In this document: positions 45,230-54,077 of the stretch, piece by piece | Position numbering within the stretch: the first letter of the stretch is position 1 | Layout of the letters: every line of letters begins with the position of its first letter | Assembly (NCBI GenBank): GCA_002919305.1 | Contig: PKFB01000060.1 | Span: 124,001-188,000, forward strand | Length of the DNA stretch: 64,000 bases | Direction of reading: 5' to 3' | Source of the DNA: Actinomycetales bacterium | Lineage (GTDB): Bacteria; Actinomycetota; Actinomycetes; Mycobacteriales; Micromonosporaceae | The notes under the pieces: model-generated | The model's database searches: none | Told to the model about the DNA's origin: nothing | Seen by the model: only the letters and a program-made list of their open reading frames with translations | Program-made: the position numbers and the translations under genes

Positions 45230-45605
45230 GGGGCAAGATCATAGGCCCGATAGCGATGAGTGTGCATCAGTGGGGCGTACTAGAGAACGCGCCGTTTCGA
45301 ACGAGCGGAAATGGTTCCCGGTTTCCGGGGGTGACGCCGTCACGAGGTGCGCGGTGGAATCGCGTGTTTCGTGCCTGGCAGCCGCCTGACGTGCATGAAA
45401 GCTTTCCCAGTGCGCCTACCAGAAACGTTCTCTAAAAGCAACACCCTTAAAAGAGGGTGATAAATAGTTGTGTAAAGTAACATTTTATTCACAGTCTCGA
45501 CATCAACGTTCCTAACTGAGAATCGTTCGTATAACGCTCTGTTCCGATGAGTCGTGATTGGGGGGTGCATATCGGACAGTATTCCCTAGTGGTGCAGGAG
45601 GGAAC
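45230..45605. other. AT-richer divergent region
   Basis: About 375 nt between the dnaK-like gene and the subtilase gene, distinctly AT-richer between 45420 and 45540. CACCC-N8-GGGTG lies near 45446-45463. A TATAAC box at 45530-45535 is a possible -10 for the subtilase, without a good -35. Confidence 0.4.
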
Positions 45606-48600
45606 GTGGGACAACGCCTGGGTGGCTTACCGGCCGCCATCCCTAAGCGGCGGGTTCTCACTGCCGCCGCAACGATGGTCGGTTTAGTGATGTCCATGGC
45701 CGTCGCACCGGTGGGCGCCGCTTCAGCCCAGCAATCAGGGCCGGTGCCGGTGGAGAACAACGAATATGTCACCGGAAACTATCTGGTCACATTTCGGGAT
45801 TCGCCTATAGCAGCGTATGACGGTCATGTCCGGGGTTTAGACGCGACCCGCCCTGAACCTGGTGCCCAGGTCGACACCAACAGCCCGGCGGCGCAGGAAT
45901 AAGAGGAATATCTCATTACGCGGCAAAATGAGGCTATCGATCACGCCATGCGCGCCACCGGCACATCGGCCAGGTCCCGGGATGCCATCGAGCCGACATA
46001 TCGGTACACCACCGTGCTGAACGGGTTCAGCGCTCGCCTCACCGGCGAACAGGCAGCCGCGCTCGCTACCCATCCTTCGGTGTTATCGGTGACCCCCGAT
46101 GTTCTGTATGAGGTAGCGACTCATCACTCTCCGGAGGTGCTCGGGTTGACTGGGCGTCACGGATTGTGGGCGCAGCTAGGCGGGACCGGGCCGCGTCATG
46201 GCGCGGGGGACGGCATCGTCATCGGAGTCGTCGATTCGGGGATCTGGCCGGAGAACCCGTCCTTTGACGACACCGGTTACCCGGCACCGCCGCGTGACTG
46301 GAACGGAGAGTGCGAGACCGGTGAGGAGTGGACCGAGGATCTGTGCGACAACAAGATCATCGGTGCGCGCTGGTACGTCGACGGGTACGGCGTCGAGAAC
46401 ACTCTCCCCGAGGACTACCTGTCACCGCGGGACGGCACCGGTCACGGTACGCACGTCGCGTCAACCGCCGCAGGGAACGCCTATGTCGACGCCACCACTC
46501 GTACGATGTCCGCTGAGATCTCCGGTGTAGCGCCGGCTGCCCGGATCGCGGTCTACAAGGCCTGCTGGCGGACCCCGTCGGGCGAAGGGTACTGCGCCGC
46601 CTCCGACGTCGCGGCCGCCGTCGACGACGCGGTCGCCGACGGCGTTGACGTGCTCAACCTTTCGATCCTGGGGACTCCGGATAACTTCCTGGACCCGATG
46701 GAGCAGGCGTTCCTGCACGCCTCGGATGCGGGTGTGTTTGTCACCGTCGTCGCAGGCAACAGCGGGCCAAGCGCCGGCGCCGTCCACCACCCCTCGCCGT
46801 GGGTGACCACAGTGGCCGCCAGCACCCACGTGGTCTACGAGAGCACGGTGGAGCTGGGGGATGGACAGCGTTTCATCGGCGCTTCGCTCACCGCGCCGCT
46901 GCCGAACCACACTCCTGTGGTGCTCGGCCGAGACATTCCCGCTGCGGGGGTGGACCCCGCCGATGCCGCGTTATGCCTCCCCGGCTCCTTGGACCTCGCT
47001 AGGGCGCAGGGCCGAATCGTGGTCTGTGACCGCGGCAGCGACCCGCGCCTTCAAAAAAGCGCGGTCGTGCGGGACGCCGGTGGGGTCGGCATGATCCTGC
47101 TTAACGTCACCGAGGGCACACTCATCCACGACAACCACTTCGTCCCCACCGTTCACCTGTCTCACGAATACCGTGACGAGATCTACGCCTATATCACTGG
47201 TACGCAGAACCCGACCGCCGCGATCCTTGATGACCACACCGGATCGTCGACTCAGGTGCCTGAGATAGCGGACTTTTCCAGCCCTGGACCCACAGCGGGG
47301 CCGGCGGTGATCTGCTTAAGCCCGATATCAGCGCCCCAGGGGTGTACGTTCTCGCGGCGGTCGCACCGCCGGCGCACCAAGGCGAGAATTTCAACTACTG
47401 GTCCGGCACCTCGATGGCGGCGCCACACATCGCCGGGTTAGCTGCCCTGTTCAGGGAGCGCTACCCGACCTGGTCTCCGGCGGCGATCAAGTCAGCGATG
47501 ATGACCACCGCCTTCGATCACCGGTCGACCAACAATCCGTTGCTTCAAGGGGCCGGGCATGTGAACCCACGCCGGTTTTTCAACCCGGGGTTGGTGTTCG
47601 ATGCAGGACCTGAGGACTACCGGGCCTTTCTCAACGGCCAAGGCATCCCGGCCGATCCCAATCTGGAACCAATCGAGGCCTTCAACCTGAACCTGCCATC
47701 TGTCTCCATCGGACAGTTGGTGGGGAGGCAGACCGTGACGCGTACGGTCACCGCGGTCGCCGACGGATGGCACCGGTACACGCCTCGCGTCGAGGGGATG
47801 CCGGGGGTACGGGTCACCGTGTCTCCGAGGTCGATTGCGCTGCGACGCGGACAGCAGGCGACCTTCACCATCACCTTCGAACGGACGAGCGCGGCGTTCG
47901 GGGAATGGAGCACCGGTTACCTGATCTGGACCAGCGGCCGAGGCCGCGACGCGATCACGGTGCGGCAACCACTGGCGGTACGCCCGGCCGCGGTGAGCGT
48001 ACCCGCTGAGGTCAGTGGGGAAGGGGCGTCAGGGTCGGTTGAGATGACCGTGACCGGTGGATTCATCGGGGAGGTTGCGGTTACCACCGCCGGTGTGGTG
48101 CCGGGGGTTGAAGACAGCGGCACCCTCACCCCTGGCCCGCTGGCCTTGACCAACGACGCCAGTAACCGGCTCTACACCTTCTCCGTGCCCGAAGGCGTCA
48201 CGCTGTTGCGGGGTGAACTCGACGCCGCCAATGACAGCGACGATATGGACCTGTATCTGTTCCTGCACATAGATATAGGGACAGAAGATGGCTTGATCGT
48301 CCTACTCGATAGCGGCGTGACTTCAGCCGCAGATGAGCGGGTCGAGATATTCTCACCCCCGCCGGGGGAGTACATGCTGCTGGTGCATTCGCGCAGCACC
48401 GAAAGCAGCAGTAGCGACTTCACCCTCACCCGGTTCCTGGTCGGAGAGGACGCCGGCAACCTGACAGTGTCCCCCAACCCGATCCCGGTGACCTACCGCC
48501 AGGAGGCCACGGTGACGGTCTCCTGGTCCGGACTTGATCCGACCGTCCCGTACCTGGGATGGATCGGTTACGAAAACACAGCTAGACGCACCATCGTATC

Positions 48601-48610
48601 GATCAACTAG
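45606..48610 (+). pseudogene. Secreted subtilase (S8) broken by a stop and a frameshift
   Basis: Starts at GTG 45606 with AGGAGG upstream and a signal peptide (VLTAAATMVGLVMSMAVAPV). The I9-type propeptide begins NYLVTFRDSP, but TAA at 45900-45902 interrupts it; the same frame then continues (EEYLITRQNEAIDHAMRATG). Catalytic Asp is in GVVDSGIWPENPSF, His in GHGTHVAS. A protease-associated domain follows. Near 47307 one base is missing after TAGPA; the frame of DLLKPDISAPGVYVLA then carries the catalytic Ser in YWSGTSMAAPHIAG, an Fn3-like region and a PPC-like C-terminal domain ending at TAG 48608. Rejoined it would be about 1000 residues. With two separate lesions it is called a pseudogene, though both are single events that resequencing could overturn. 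Confidence 0.8.
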
Positions 48611-48632
48611 GTCCAACTAGGTCTGATCATGC

Positions 48633-48668
48633 GAAGGGCCCGGGTCCTCATTGGGACCCGGGCCCTTC
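48633..48668. terminator. Perfect 15-bp hairpin
   Basis: GAAGGGCCCGGGTCC and its complement GGACCCGGGCCCTTC enclose a 6-nt loop, between the convergent subtilase remnant and calcium-binding repeat gene. A 10-bp tandem duplication CAACTAGGTC (48604-48623) that includes the stop codon precedes it. Confidence 0.8.
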
Positions 48669-48746
48669 CGGGCAGCTCATGACGGGTCGTGTCGTCAACC
48701 GCCGGATTGAGTAGGACTATGTCAACGCTCTACTGAGCGGATCGCG

Positions 48747-49301
48747 TCAGGCGCTGGTGTAGGGGTTGGCGCCACCGTCGTAGCCGATCTCGGTGGTGTC
48801 GAAGACACCGTCGCCGTCGACATCGGTGACGATCGTCTCGGCGACCCCGTCCTCGTCCGCGTCGGTGATCACGCTCTCGGCGATCCCGTCGCCGTTGGCG
48901 TCGACGGTGAAGGTGTCCGCGTGACCGTTGCCGTCGCTGTCGATACCGATGGTTTCGATTACGCCGTCACCGTCGTTGTCGAAACCAACCTGGTCGACGT
49001 ATCCGTCAGCGTTGGTGTCGGCCTCCATGTAGTCCAAGGAGCCGTCGCCGTCGGTGTCGAAGTACTGGGTGTCTAGGGCACCGTCGCCGTCGGTGTCGAC
49101 ATCGAGCCGGTCAATGACACCGTCGTTCCCGCCGTCGAAAGCGATCGCGTCCGAGACGCCATCGTGGTCGAAGTCCACGCTGATGTAGGTCTCGTTCCCA
49201 CCGCTGTAGTTCTCAACCGTGATGTCATCTTGGATGCCGTCACCGTTGAGGTCTCCGTCGCCGTAGGTGTCGACTTCCATGCCGAGATCGGTGTCGCTCA
49301 T
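48747..49301 (-). CDS. Acidic protein with calcium-binding DxDGDG repeats
   Basis: 184 residues, very acidic and almost free of lysine. About ten short repeats of the DxDxDGxxD type follow one another, e.g. DLNGDGIQDD, DFDHDGVSDA, DTDGDGALDT, DTDGDGSLDY, DSDGNGHADT, DVDGDGVFDT. This is the pattern of EF-hand/thrombospondin type-3 loops that coordinate calcium in series. No signal peptide or membrane segment is visible, so it is either cytoplasmic or exported by a signal-independent route. ATG has AGGAGG upstream. It is a single-gene unit. The role may be calcium buffering or sensing; no known family name is certain. Confidence 0.8.
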   Translation of the reverse strand: MSDTDLGMEVDTYGDGDLNGDGIQDDITVENYSGGNETYISVDFDHDGVSDAIAFDGGNDGVIDRLDVDTDGDGALDTQYFDTDGDGSLDYMEADTNADGYVDQVGFDNDGDGVIETIGIDSDGNGHADTFTVDANGDGIAESVITDADEDGVAETIVTDVDGDGVFDTTEIGYDGGANPYTSA

Positions 49302-49701
49302 GTTCGTTTCCTCCTAGGTCGTTCGCTCTTGCCGGTGCCGATCCCCCGGCGACGCCCACCACATTAGGGGGTTAGACGATCAAGAAACTCCCTGGTTCGT
49401 GCCACCTCGTCGGGCTTGGGGCCACGTGTTGTGGGTGCTCCATGGGGAGCGGAGCGCGAGAACAGGCACTAAGGCTTACGAATCGGATCATCTCGGCCTG
49501 GCCCCTGTCGGCTGCGAGGGTGGCGGTGTGTGAAGACAGGCCAACGAGGGCTTAGAGGCGCGTCGCGGATCTCGCCGAGAGGCGACTGGGTCCTAAGTGG
49601 ACTTGACGGGGCGGGCCGACGTCGCAGGCGGCCTCCGAGGGACAACACCGCCAGATGAGTCCTTCATGGACAGACTGCTCTCTAGGAAATAGGGGAATTT
49701 C

Positions 49702-49734
49702 ATGGAACACATCGATCCCATGAGACATAGGTAA
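49702..49734 (+). CDS. Possible 10-residue leader peptide
   Basis: ATG with GGGGAA upstream encodes MEHIDPMRHR and stops at TAA, 6 nt before a 14-bp stem-loop and 80 nt before the cyclase start. The spacing resembles a leader-peptide/attenuator arrangement. It is too short to be sure. Confidence 0.2.
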   Translation: MEHIDPMRHR

Positions 49735-49740
49735 TTCCGT

Positions 49741-49777
49741 AGGGCTTGGTGTGATTGCTACGGTCGCACCAAGCCCT
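49741..49777 (+). terminator. Stem-loop before the glutaminyl cyclase
   Basis: AGGGCTTGGTGTGA and TCGCACCAAGCCCT form 14 pairs (one G-U) around a 9-nt loop. It could end the upstream transcript or act as an attenuator in the cyclase leader. Confidence 0.5.
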
Positions 49778-49815
49778 CGGCGCTTATGGGACCGGTTGTT
49801 TCGAATGGAGCTGTC

Positions 49816-50664
49816 GTGGAGCTATCACGGGGCAAAGCAGGCCAGATAGCGTGGCGATGGGTGCTGATGATCGGCCTAGTGGTGGCCACCCTGTCGGGGT
49901 CGGGGGCGGCGGTGGAACCCACCGATGCGGCGGACGCGCATCCGTCTCGCCCATCCCCGAGGACCGTGGAGCAACTGCGGGTTGAGGTGATCAACAGCTA
50001 CCCCCATGACCCGACGGCTTTCACCCAGGGGCTGGAGCTCCACAACGGGGTGCTCTATGAAGGCACTGGACTGTACGGCCAGTCCGAGATACGCACCGTC
50101 GACCCATGGACCGGGCAGGTCACGCGCCGCGTACCGCTGCCGGAGGGGGTCTTCGGGGAAGGCATCACGCTGGTGGGGGACCACATCTGGCAGCTGACCT
50201 GGCAGGAGGGGACCGCCTACCTGCGGGACCGGAACACGCTCACCCAGGTTGGCCAGGCCAGCTACACCGGTGAAGGGTGGGGGCTGTGCTATGACCGCCA
50301 CACGCGCCGGCTGGTGATGAGTAACGGCAGCGCCGAACTGACCTTCCGCGATCCGCGGAGCTTCCACCCGACAGGGTCGGTGACGGTCACCTTGAATGGC
50401 GAGCCGGTGTACAACATCAATGAGCTGGAATGCGTCAACGGCATGGTGTGGGCGAACATTTGGCTCGAAGATCGGATCGTCCGCATCGATCCGCGGACCG
50501 GCGCGGTCACCGCGGTGGTTGACGCCTCCGGGCTGCTGACCGCGGAGGAGCGGGCCAACGCCGACGTCCTCAACGGCATCGCCGCTGTGCCCGGAGGAGA
50601 TACGTTCCTGATCACCGGCAAGTTGTGGCCGCGGATGTTCCTGGTGCGCTTCGTGCCCGCCTGA
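49816..50664 (+). CDS. Secreted plant-type glutaminyl-peptide cyclotransferase
   Basis: 282 residues from a GTG at 49816 with GGAG and 5-nt spacing. N-terminal hydrophobic segment (WRWVLMIGLVVATLSGSG) is a signal peptide or anchor. The five-bladed propeller family signature is clear: YPHDPTAFTQGLELHNGVLY, EGTGLYGQSEIRTVD, FGEGITLVGDHIWQLTWQEG, EGWGLCYDRHTRRLVMSNGS, NINELECVNGMVWANIW and DVLNGIAA near the end. It converts N-terminal glutamine to pyroglutamate on exported peptides, which protects them from aminopeptidases. It is a lone gene, convergent with an NsdA-like regulator. Confidence 0.93.
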   Translation: MELSRGKAGQIAWRWVLMIGLVVATLSGSGAAVEPTDAADAHPSRPSPRTVEQLRVEVINSYPHDPTAFTQGLELHNGVLYEGTGLYGQSEIRTVDPWTGQVTRRVPLPEGVFGEGITLVGDHIWQLTWQEGTAYLRDRNTLTQVGQASYTGEGWGLCYDRHTRRLVMSNGSAELTFRDPRSFHPTGSVTVTLNGEPVYNINELECVNGMVWANIWLEDRIVRIDPRTGAVTAVVDASGLLTAEERANADVLNGIAAVPGGDTFLITGKLWPRMFLVRFVPA

Positions 50665-50693
50665 GTCGTGACGCGCCGCGGAACACGATCCGC

Positions 50694-52064
50694 TCATCGC
50701 TTTTCACCGCCCGGCGCGTTCGCGGAGGTGGCAGCCTGGGACCGCTCCACCAGGCTCTCCAGACCCGAGTGCCCGGAGTGACGCCTCGCCTCCTGGATCA
50801 GGGGCGCCAGGCGGTCGGTCACCCGTGTGGAGCGCAGCCGCAACGCCAGATCCACGGCCTCGTGCCCGGTCTCGGCACCCCGGTCCAGGTCACCGGCCCG
50901 CAGCTGCGCCGTGGCCAGCGCGGTCAGTTCGAAAGCCCGGCTCCGGGTGGCCGAGTCACCCCGCAGGGTCAACGCCAAGGACAACGAGTCGATCGCGGAC
51001 TGACAGCGACCACTGTCGTGTTCGGACAGTGTGGTGTAGACGGTCCCGCGCAACGCGGTGAGATCGGCGGTGCCGTAAAACCGCAGCCACGGTTGGGCGT
51101 TGTCGACGTCTCCACGGACGAAGTCGTCTTCCGCTTGGCCGATGAGGTTGAACGCTTGGCGGGAATCGTTGAGCATGGCGTGCGCCCACGCCTCATTGGC
51201 TGCCAGGAGGGAGGAGACGAGCGGATCCCGCGCCTCCTTGGCGGCGTCTTGCCCCAATCGCAGCAGCCGTAGACCGTCAGAGGCCCAATTCCGGTGCAGG
51301 TGGAGCCGGCTCATGCAGTAGAGGATCTTGGCGATCAGGGTGTGCTCCCCGGTGTGCCGAGCCAGCTCCAAGGCACGGGCCAGGTAGCGTTCGGCCGGGT
51401 CGTACATGCCGATGTCGAAGGACGCCCAGCCGGCAACCGCGTGCAGATCCGCCAACGCCAGCTGTAGTCGGAGCCGCACCTGCGGAGTTTGGCTCGCGGT
51501 CAGCAACCGGGTAGAGCGTCGAACCTGGGCGACCGCGAGGTCCCGGCAGGCGCCACCTCCGTACTCCAGGTCCAGCATGCGCAGATGCCGGATCGTGGCT
51601 TCGAGCTGGTCGACGTCGGCGCTTCCGATGCGGTTGGGCAACGGAGTCTGGGTGTCCGGGATCGGGACCAGCCACCGCTCCAAACCCATAGCGGCCCCGA
51701 CCGTGACGGCCGCGGCGTCGGCGAGCAAGCGGCGGCGATCCACCGGCTCATGACTGATAGACAGGGGTTTGGGCGGGGAGGGGGGATCCTCGTACGCCAT
51801 GCCGAGGTAGCCACGTGGAATGCCCAGCCCATCCGCGATCCGGGACAGCAGGTCATAGGCCATGACCTGACGCCCGGCGATGATTTCCGAGACTTCCGAC
51901 TGGGACTGCCCGGTCAGCGCCGCGATCCGCCGCTGTGAAATCCCCACCCGTTGCAGCAGGCGGTAGACGGTTCCCATGTCACGCACGGCGAGCGCCTCAC
52001 GCATCTCAGGCCGTTCCCAGATAACGGCACTGATCGCTGGTTCGGAGGAGGAGTTGACGTTCAC
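50694..52064 (-). CDS. XRE/NsdA-like regulator with TPR repeats
   Basis: 456 residues from a GTG at 52064 (GGAG 6-7 nt upstream). DNA-binding part: VYRLLQRVGISQRRIAALTG with QSQSEVSEIIAGRQV, then a linker with RRRLLADAAAVTVGAAMGLE. The C-terminal 300 residues are TPR-like (ALADLHAVAGWASFDIGMYD, AERYLARALELARHTGEHTL, RAFELTALATAQLRAGDLDR). This is the layout of Streptomyces NsdA and relatives, which repress sporulation and antibiotic production. Cytoplasmic transcriptional or protein-binding regulator; targets unknown. Monocistronic and convergent with the glutaminyl cyclase. Confidence 0.88.
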   Translation of the reverse strand: MNVNSSSEPAISAVIWERPEMREALAVRDMGTVYRLLQRVGISQRRIAALTGQSQSEVSEIIAGRQVMAYDLLSRIADGLGIPRGYLGMAYEDPPSPPKPLSISHEPVDRRRLLADAAAVTVGAAMGLERWLVPIPDTQTPLPNRIGSADVDQLEATIRHLRMLDLEYGGGACRDLAVAQVRRSTRLLTASQTPQVRLRLQLALADLHAVAGWASFDIGMYDPAERYLARALELARHTGEHTLIAKILYCMSRLHLHRNWASDGLRLLRLGQDAAKEARDPLVSSLLAANEAWAHAMLNDSRQAFNLIGQAEDDFVRGDVDNAQPWLRFYGTADLTALRGTVYTTLSEHDSGRCQSAIDSLSLALTLRGDSATRSRAFELTALATAQLRAGDLDRGAETGHEAVDLALRLRSTRVTDRLAPLIQEARRHSGHSGLESLVERSQAATSANAPGGEKR

Positions 52065-52670
52065 AGTGGACTCCTATCAACGCAACGTGATCGGACCATA
52101 ACTAAGAGCACTGACAAGAAGTGGCGTTGATCGGCGGAGCTGATGAGCTTGACTAGGCGGGTCTTTCACGATTCGCCGGTGTGTCGGGAACGGCTACGCG
52201 TAGGCGCCCCGCACCTTCCGGGCTGATGGCGGTTCTGTAGTGGCGCGGTGATCGCCGGGACCGATCGGTTAAGGGGGACACGGCGGCGACTCAGGCGCCC
52301 GCACGGCTCGTCTCTAACGACGGCTGCTGCAACGCCGATGGCGTACCCATGAAAGCTCGGCCTCTGTGAAGGTCGGCGTGAAGCGTGGCGACAAGGGTTC
52401 AAAGCCAGCAGGGCCAGTCCAGCAGGGCCAGCAAGGCCGGTAAGCAGCCGCCACATTCACCGCCGGGATGGTCGGCGCGTGCCTGGTGGGGTGACTTCGG
52501 AGTACGGATCAGGGGGGAGGGAGGGTCAGGGCACGGCAGACCACGGGCGTTCAAATGAGATTGCGGAGCGTAACCAAACCTGGCGGGAATGGCCGATGCC
52601 AACCGAACTCGACAGTGGAATTGATCACTGAACGTCATGTTCAGGGGTGGGGACAGGCAGGATGACAACC
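52065..52670. other. Intergenic with a 14-bp tandem duplication
   Basis: 600 nt between two divergent genes. No gene is supported on either strand. A 14-bp near-perfect tandem duplication (CCAGCAGGGCCAGT/C, 52405-52418 and 52419-52432) lies in the middle. Confidence 0.45.
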
Positions 52671-53615
52671 ATGGATCTGGTGACGATCGACGACATCCGG
52701 AACGCCGCTCAGTCCGTGGCGAATGTGGCTATACACACCCCTCTGCTTCCCTGCCCGTGGGCCGACGGTGAGCTGTGGCTCAAGCCGGAGAACCTCCAGC
52801 CGATTGGCTCATTCAAAATCCGCGGCGCGTTCCACGCGGTGTCCCAACTGTCAGCGGAGCGGCGAGCCGCCGGGATCGTCACCTACTCCAGCGGCAACCA
52901 CGCCCAAGCCGTGGCGTACGCGGCCCGGGAATTCGGCGTACCCGCCGTGATCGTGATGCCGGAGGTGACCCCCGCCGTGAAGGTGGAGGCCACACGGCGG
53001 TACGGCGCTGAGGTGGTCCTGGTGCCGTCCGCGATGCGTGAGATCGAAGGCGAGCGGATCGCCCGAGAACGTGGCATGACGTTGATCCCGCCCTATGACC
53101 ACTCGGATGTGATCGCGGGGCAGGGCACCATCGGGCTGGAGATCGTCGCCGATCTGCCGTCCGTGCAGGTCGTCCTGGTGCCGATCAGCGGGGGCGGGTT
53201 AGCGTCAGGCATCTCCACGGCGGTCAAGGCGCTCCACCCCACAGCGAAGGTGTACGGCGTAGAGCCGGAACTCGCCGCCGACGCGCGCGACAGTCTGCGC
53301 GCCGGGGAACTCGTTGACTGGGCGGTCGAGGATCGGTACCGGACCGTGGCTGATGGCCTGCGCAGCTCACTGTCGCCGTTGACTTTTGAGCATCTGCGTC
53401 GGTATCTCGACGGTGTCATCACCGTGAGCGAAGACCAGATCCGCGCCGCCGTAGGGATCCTGGCTCGGGAAGCCCGACTGATCGCCGAGCCCAGTGGGGC
53501 GGTGGCGACGGCGGCGTATGTGTTCCACTCCGATGAGCTGCCCGCCGGGCGGACCGTGTCGGTGGTCTCCGGCGGTAATCTCGATCCCGCCCTCCTGGCG
53601 TCCCTTTTGGTGTGA
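52671..53615 (+). CDS. PLP-dependent threonine/serine dehydratase-like enzyme
   Basis: 314 residues from ATG 52671 (AGGA at 8 nt; ATG 52662 is an alternative). Fold-type II PLP enzyme: lysine in PIGSFKIRGAFHAV, asparagine loop SSGNHAQAVAYAAREFGVPA, VMPEVTPAVKVEATRRYGAE and the phosphate-binding glycine loop PISGGGLASGIS. This is the pattern of catabolic threonine deaminase/serine racemase, which remove ammonia from threonine or serine to give 2-oxo acids. It lacks the C-terminal regulatory ACT domain of IlvA, so it is the short catabolic form. Substrate between Thr, Ser and racemisation cannot be told apart from sequence. Lone gene. Confidence 0.92.
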   Translation: MDLVTIDDIRNAAQSVANVAIHTPLLPCPWADGELWLKPENLQPIGSFKIRGAFHAVSQLSAERRAAGIVTYSSGNHAQAVAYAAREFGVPAVIVMPEVTPAVKVEATRRYGAEVVLVPSAMREIEGERIARERGMTLIPPYDHSDVIAGQGTIGLEIVADLPSVQVVLVPISGGGLASGISTAVKALHPTAKVYGVEPELAADARDSLRAGELVDWAVEDRYRTVADGLRSSLSPLTFEHLRRYLDGVITVSEDQIRAAVGILAREARLIAEPSGAVATAAYVFHSDELPAGRTVSVVSGGNLDPALLASLLV

Positions 53616-54077
53616 CGTTAATCCGACAGTGCCGGGTGCGGTCCTCACCGTCCACTGTCATCTCTTTGATATCGCTTGTATCGCCCGTGGGATTAGGGTC
53701 CGGTCGTAGCGATGTCAGGGGAGGCCTTTGAGGGCCACTCCGATACCGGGCGGCAAGGGGCCAAGAGGCACACGACGGCGGTGTGTGGAGCCAGCCAACC
53801 CCGGCTCAGTGTTGAGGCCGGCTTCGGGACACCGGCGGTGGCGTACTTCCCGGTTGACACCAAGCTGTAGCAGGACGTCATCGGGGCGCGGGGCATCAGA
53901 ACGGAGAGGTGGTATTGCGCGGACTGGGCAGAGTTGTCGGCTAGCCATCCCGTATTGAGGGGTGACAATATCTCATCTCACTGCATCTCATCTCACTGCG
54001 CTTCCGGTTGAGCGTTTCTGGCACGCCGGACACCGCGTACCCGATCCGCGATGTGAGTCGTCATGGAGGACCGGGCC
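53616..54077. other. Intergenic with 15-bp tandem duplication and a small open frame
   Basis: 460 nt. A perfect 15-bp tandem duplication ATCTCATCTCACTGC (53970-53984, 53985-53999) lies near its right end, 80 nt before the first gene of the nuclease pair. A small frame at 53712-53870 is listed separately. Confidence 0.5.
53712..53870 (+). CDS. Possible small protein, 52 residues
   Basis: ATG frame, about 80% G/C at third positions, ending VEAGFGTPAVAYFPVDTKL. No ribosome binding site or family. It may be the tail of a lost gene rather than a live gene. Confidence 0.25.
   Translation: MSGEAFEGHSDTGRQGAKRHTTAVCGASQPRLSVEAGFGTPAVAYFPVDTKL

Larger units (their letters stand above)
49302..49815. 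other. Upstream region of the glutaminyl cyclase with leader-like elements
   Basis: About 510 nt. It contains a 10-codon frame and a long stem-loop just upstream of the cyclase gene (listed separately). The left half shows no gene or strong repeat. Confidence 0.4.

Noticed and set aside
53693-53968. 91-codon minus-strand frame before the nuclease pair
   Set aside because: No ribosome binding site; the plus strand in the same stretch has more coding-like third positions, and neither has a family match.
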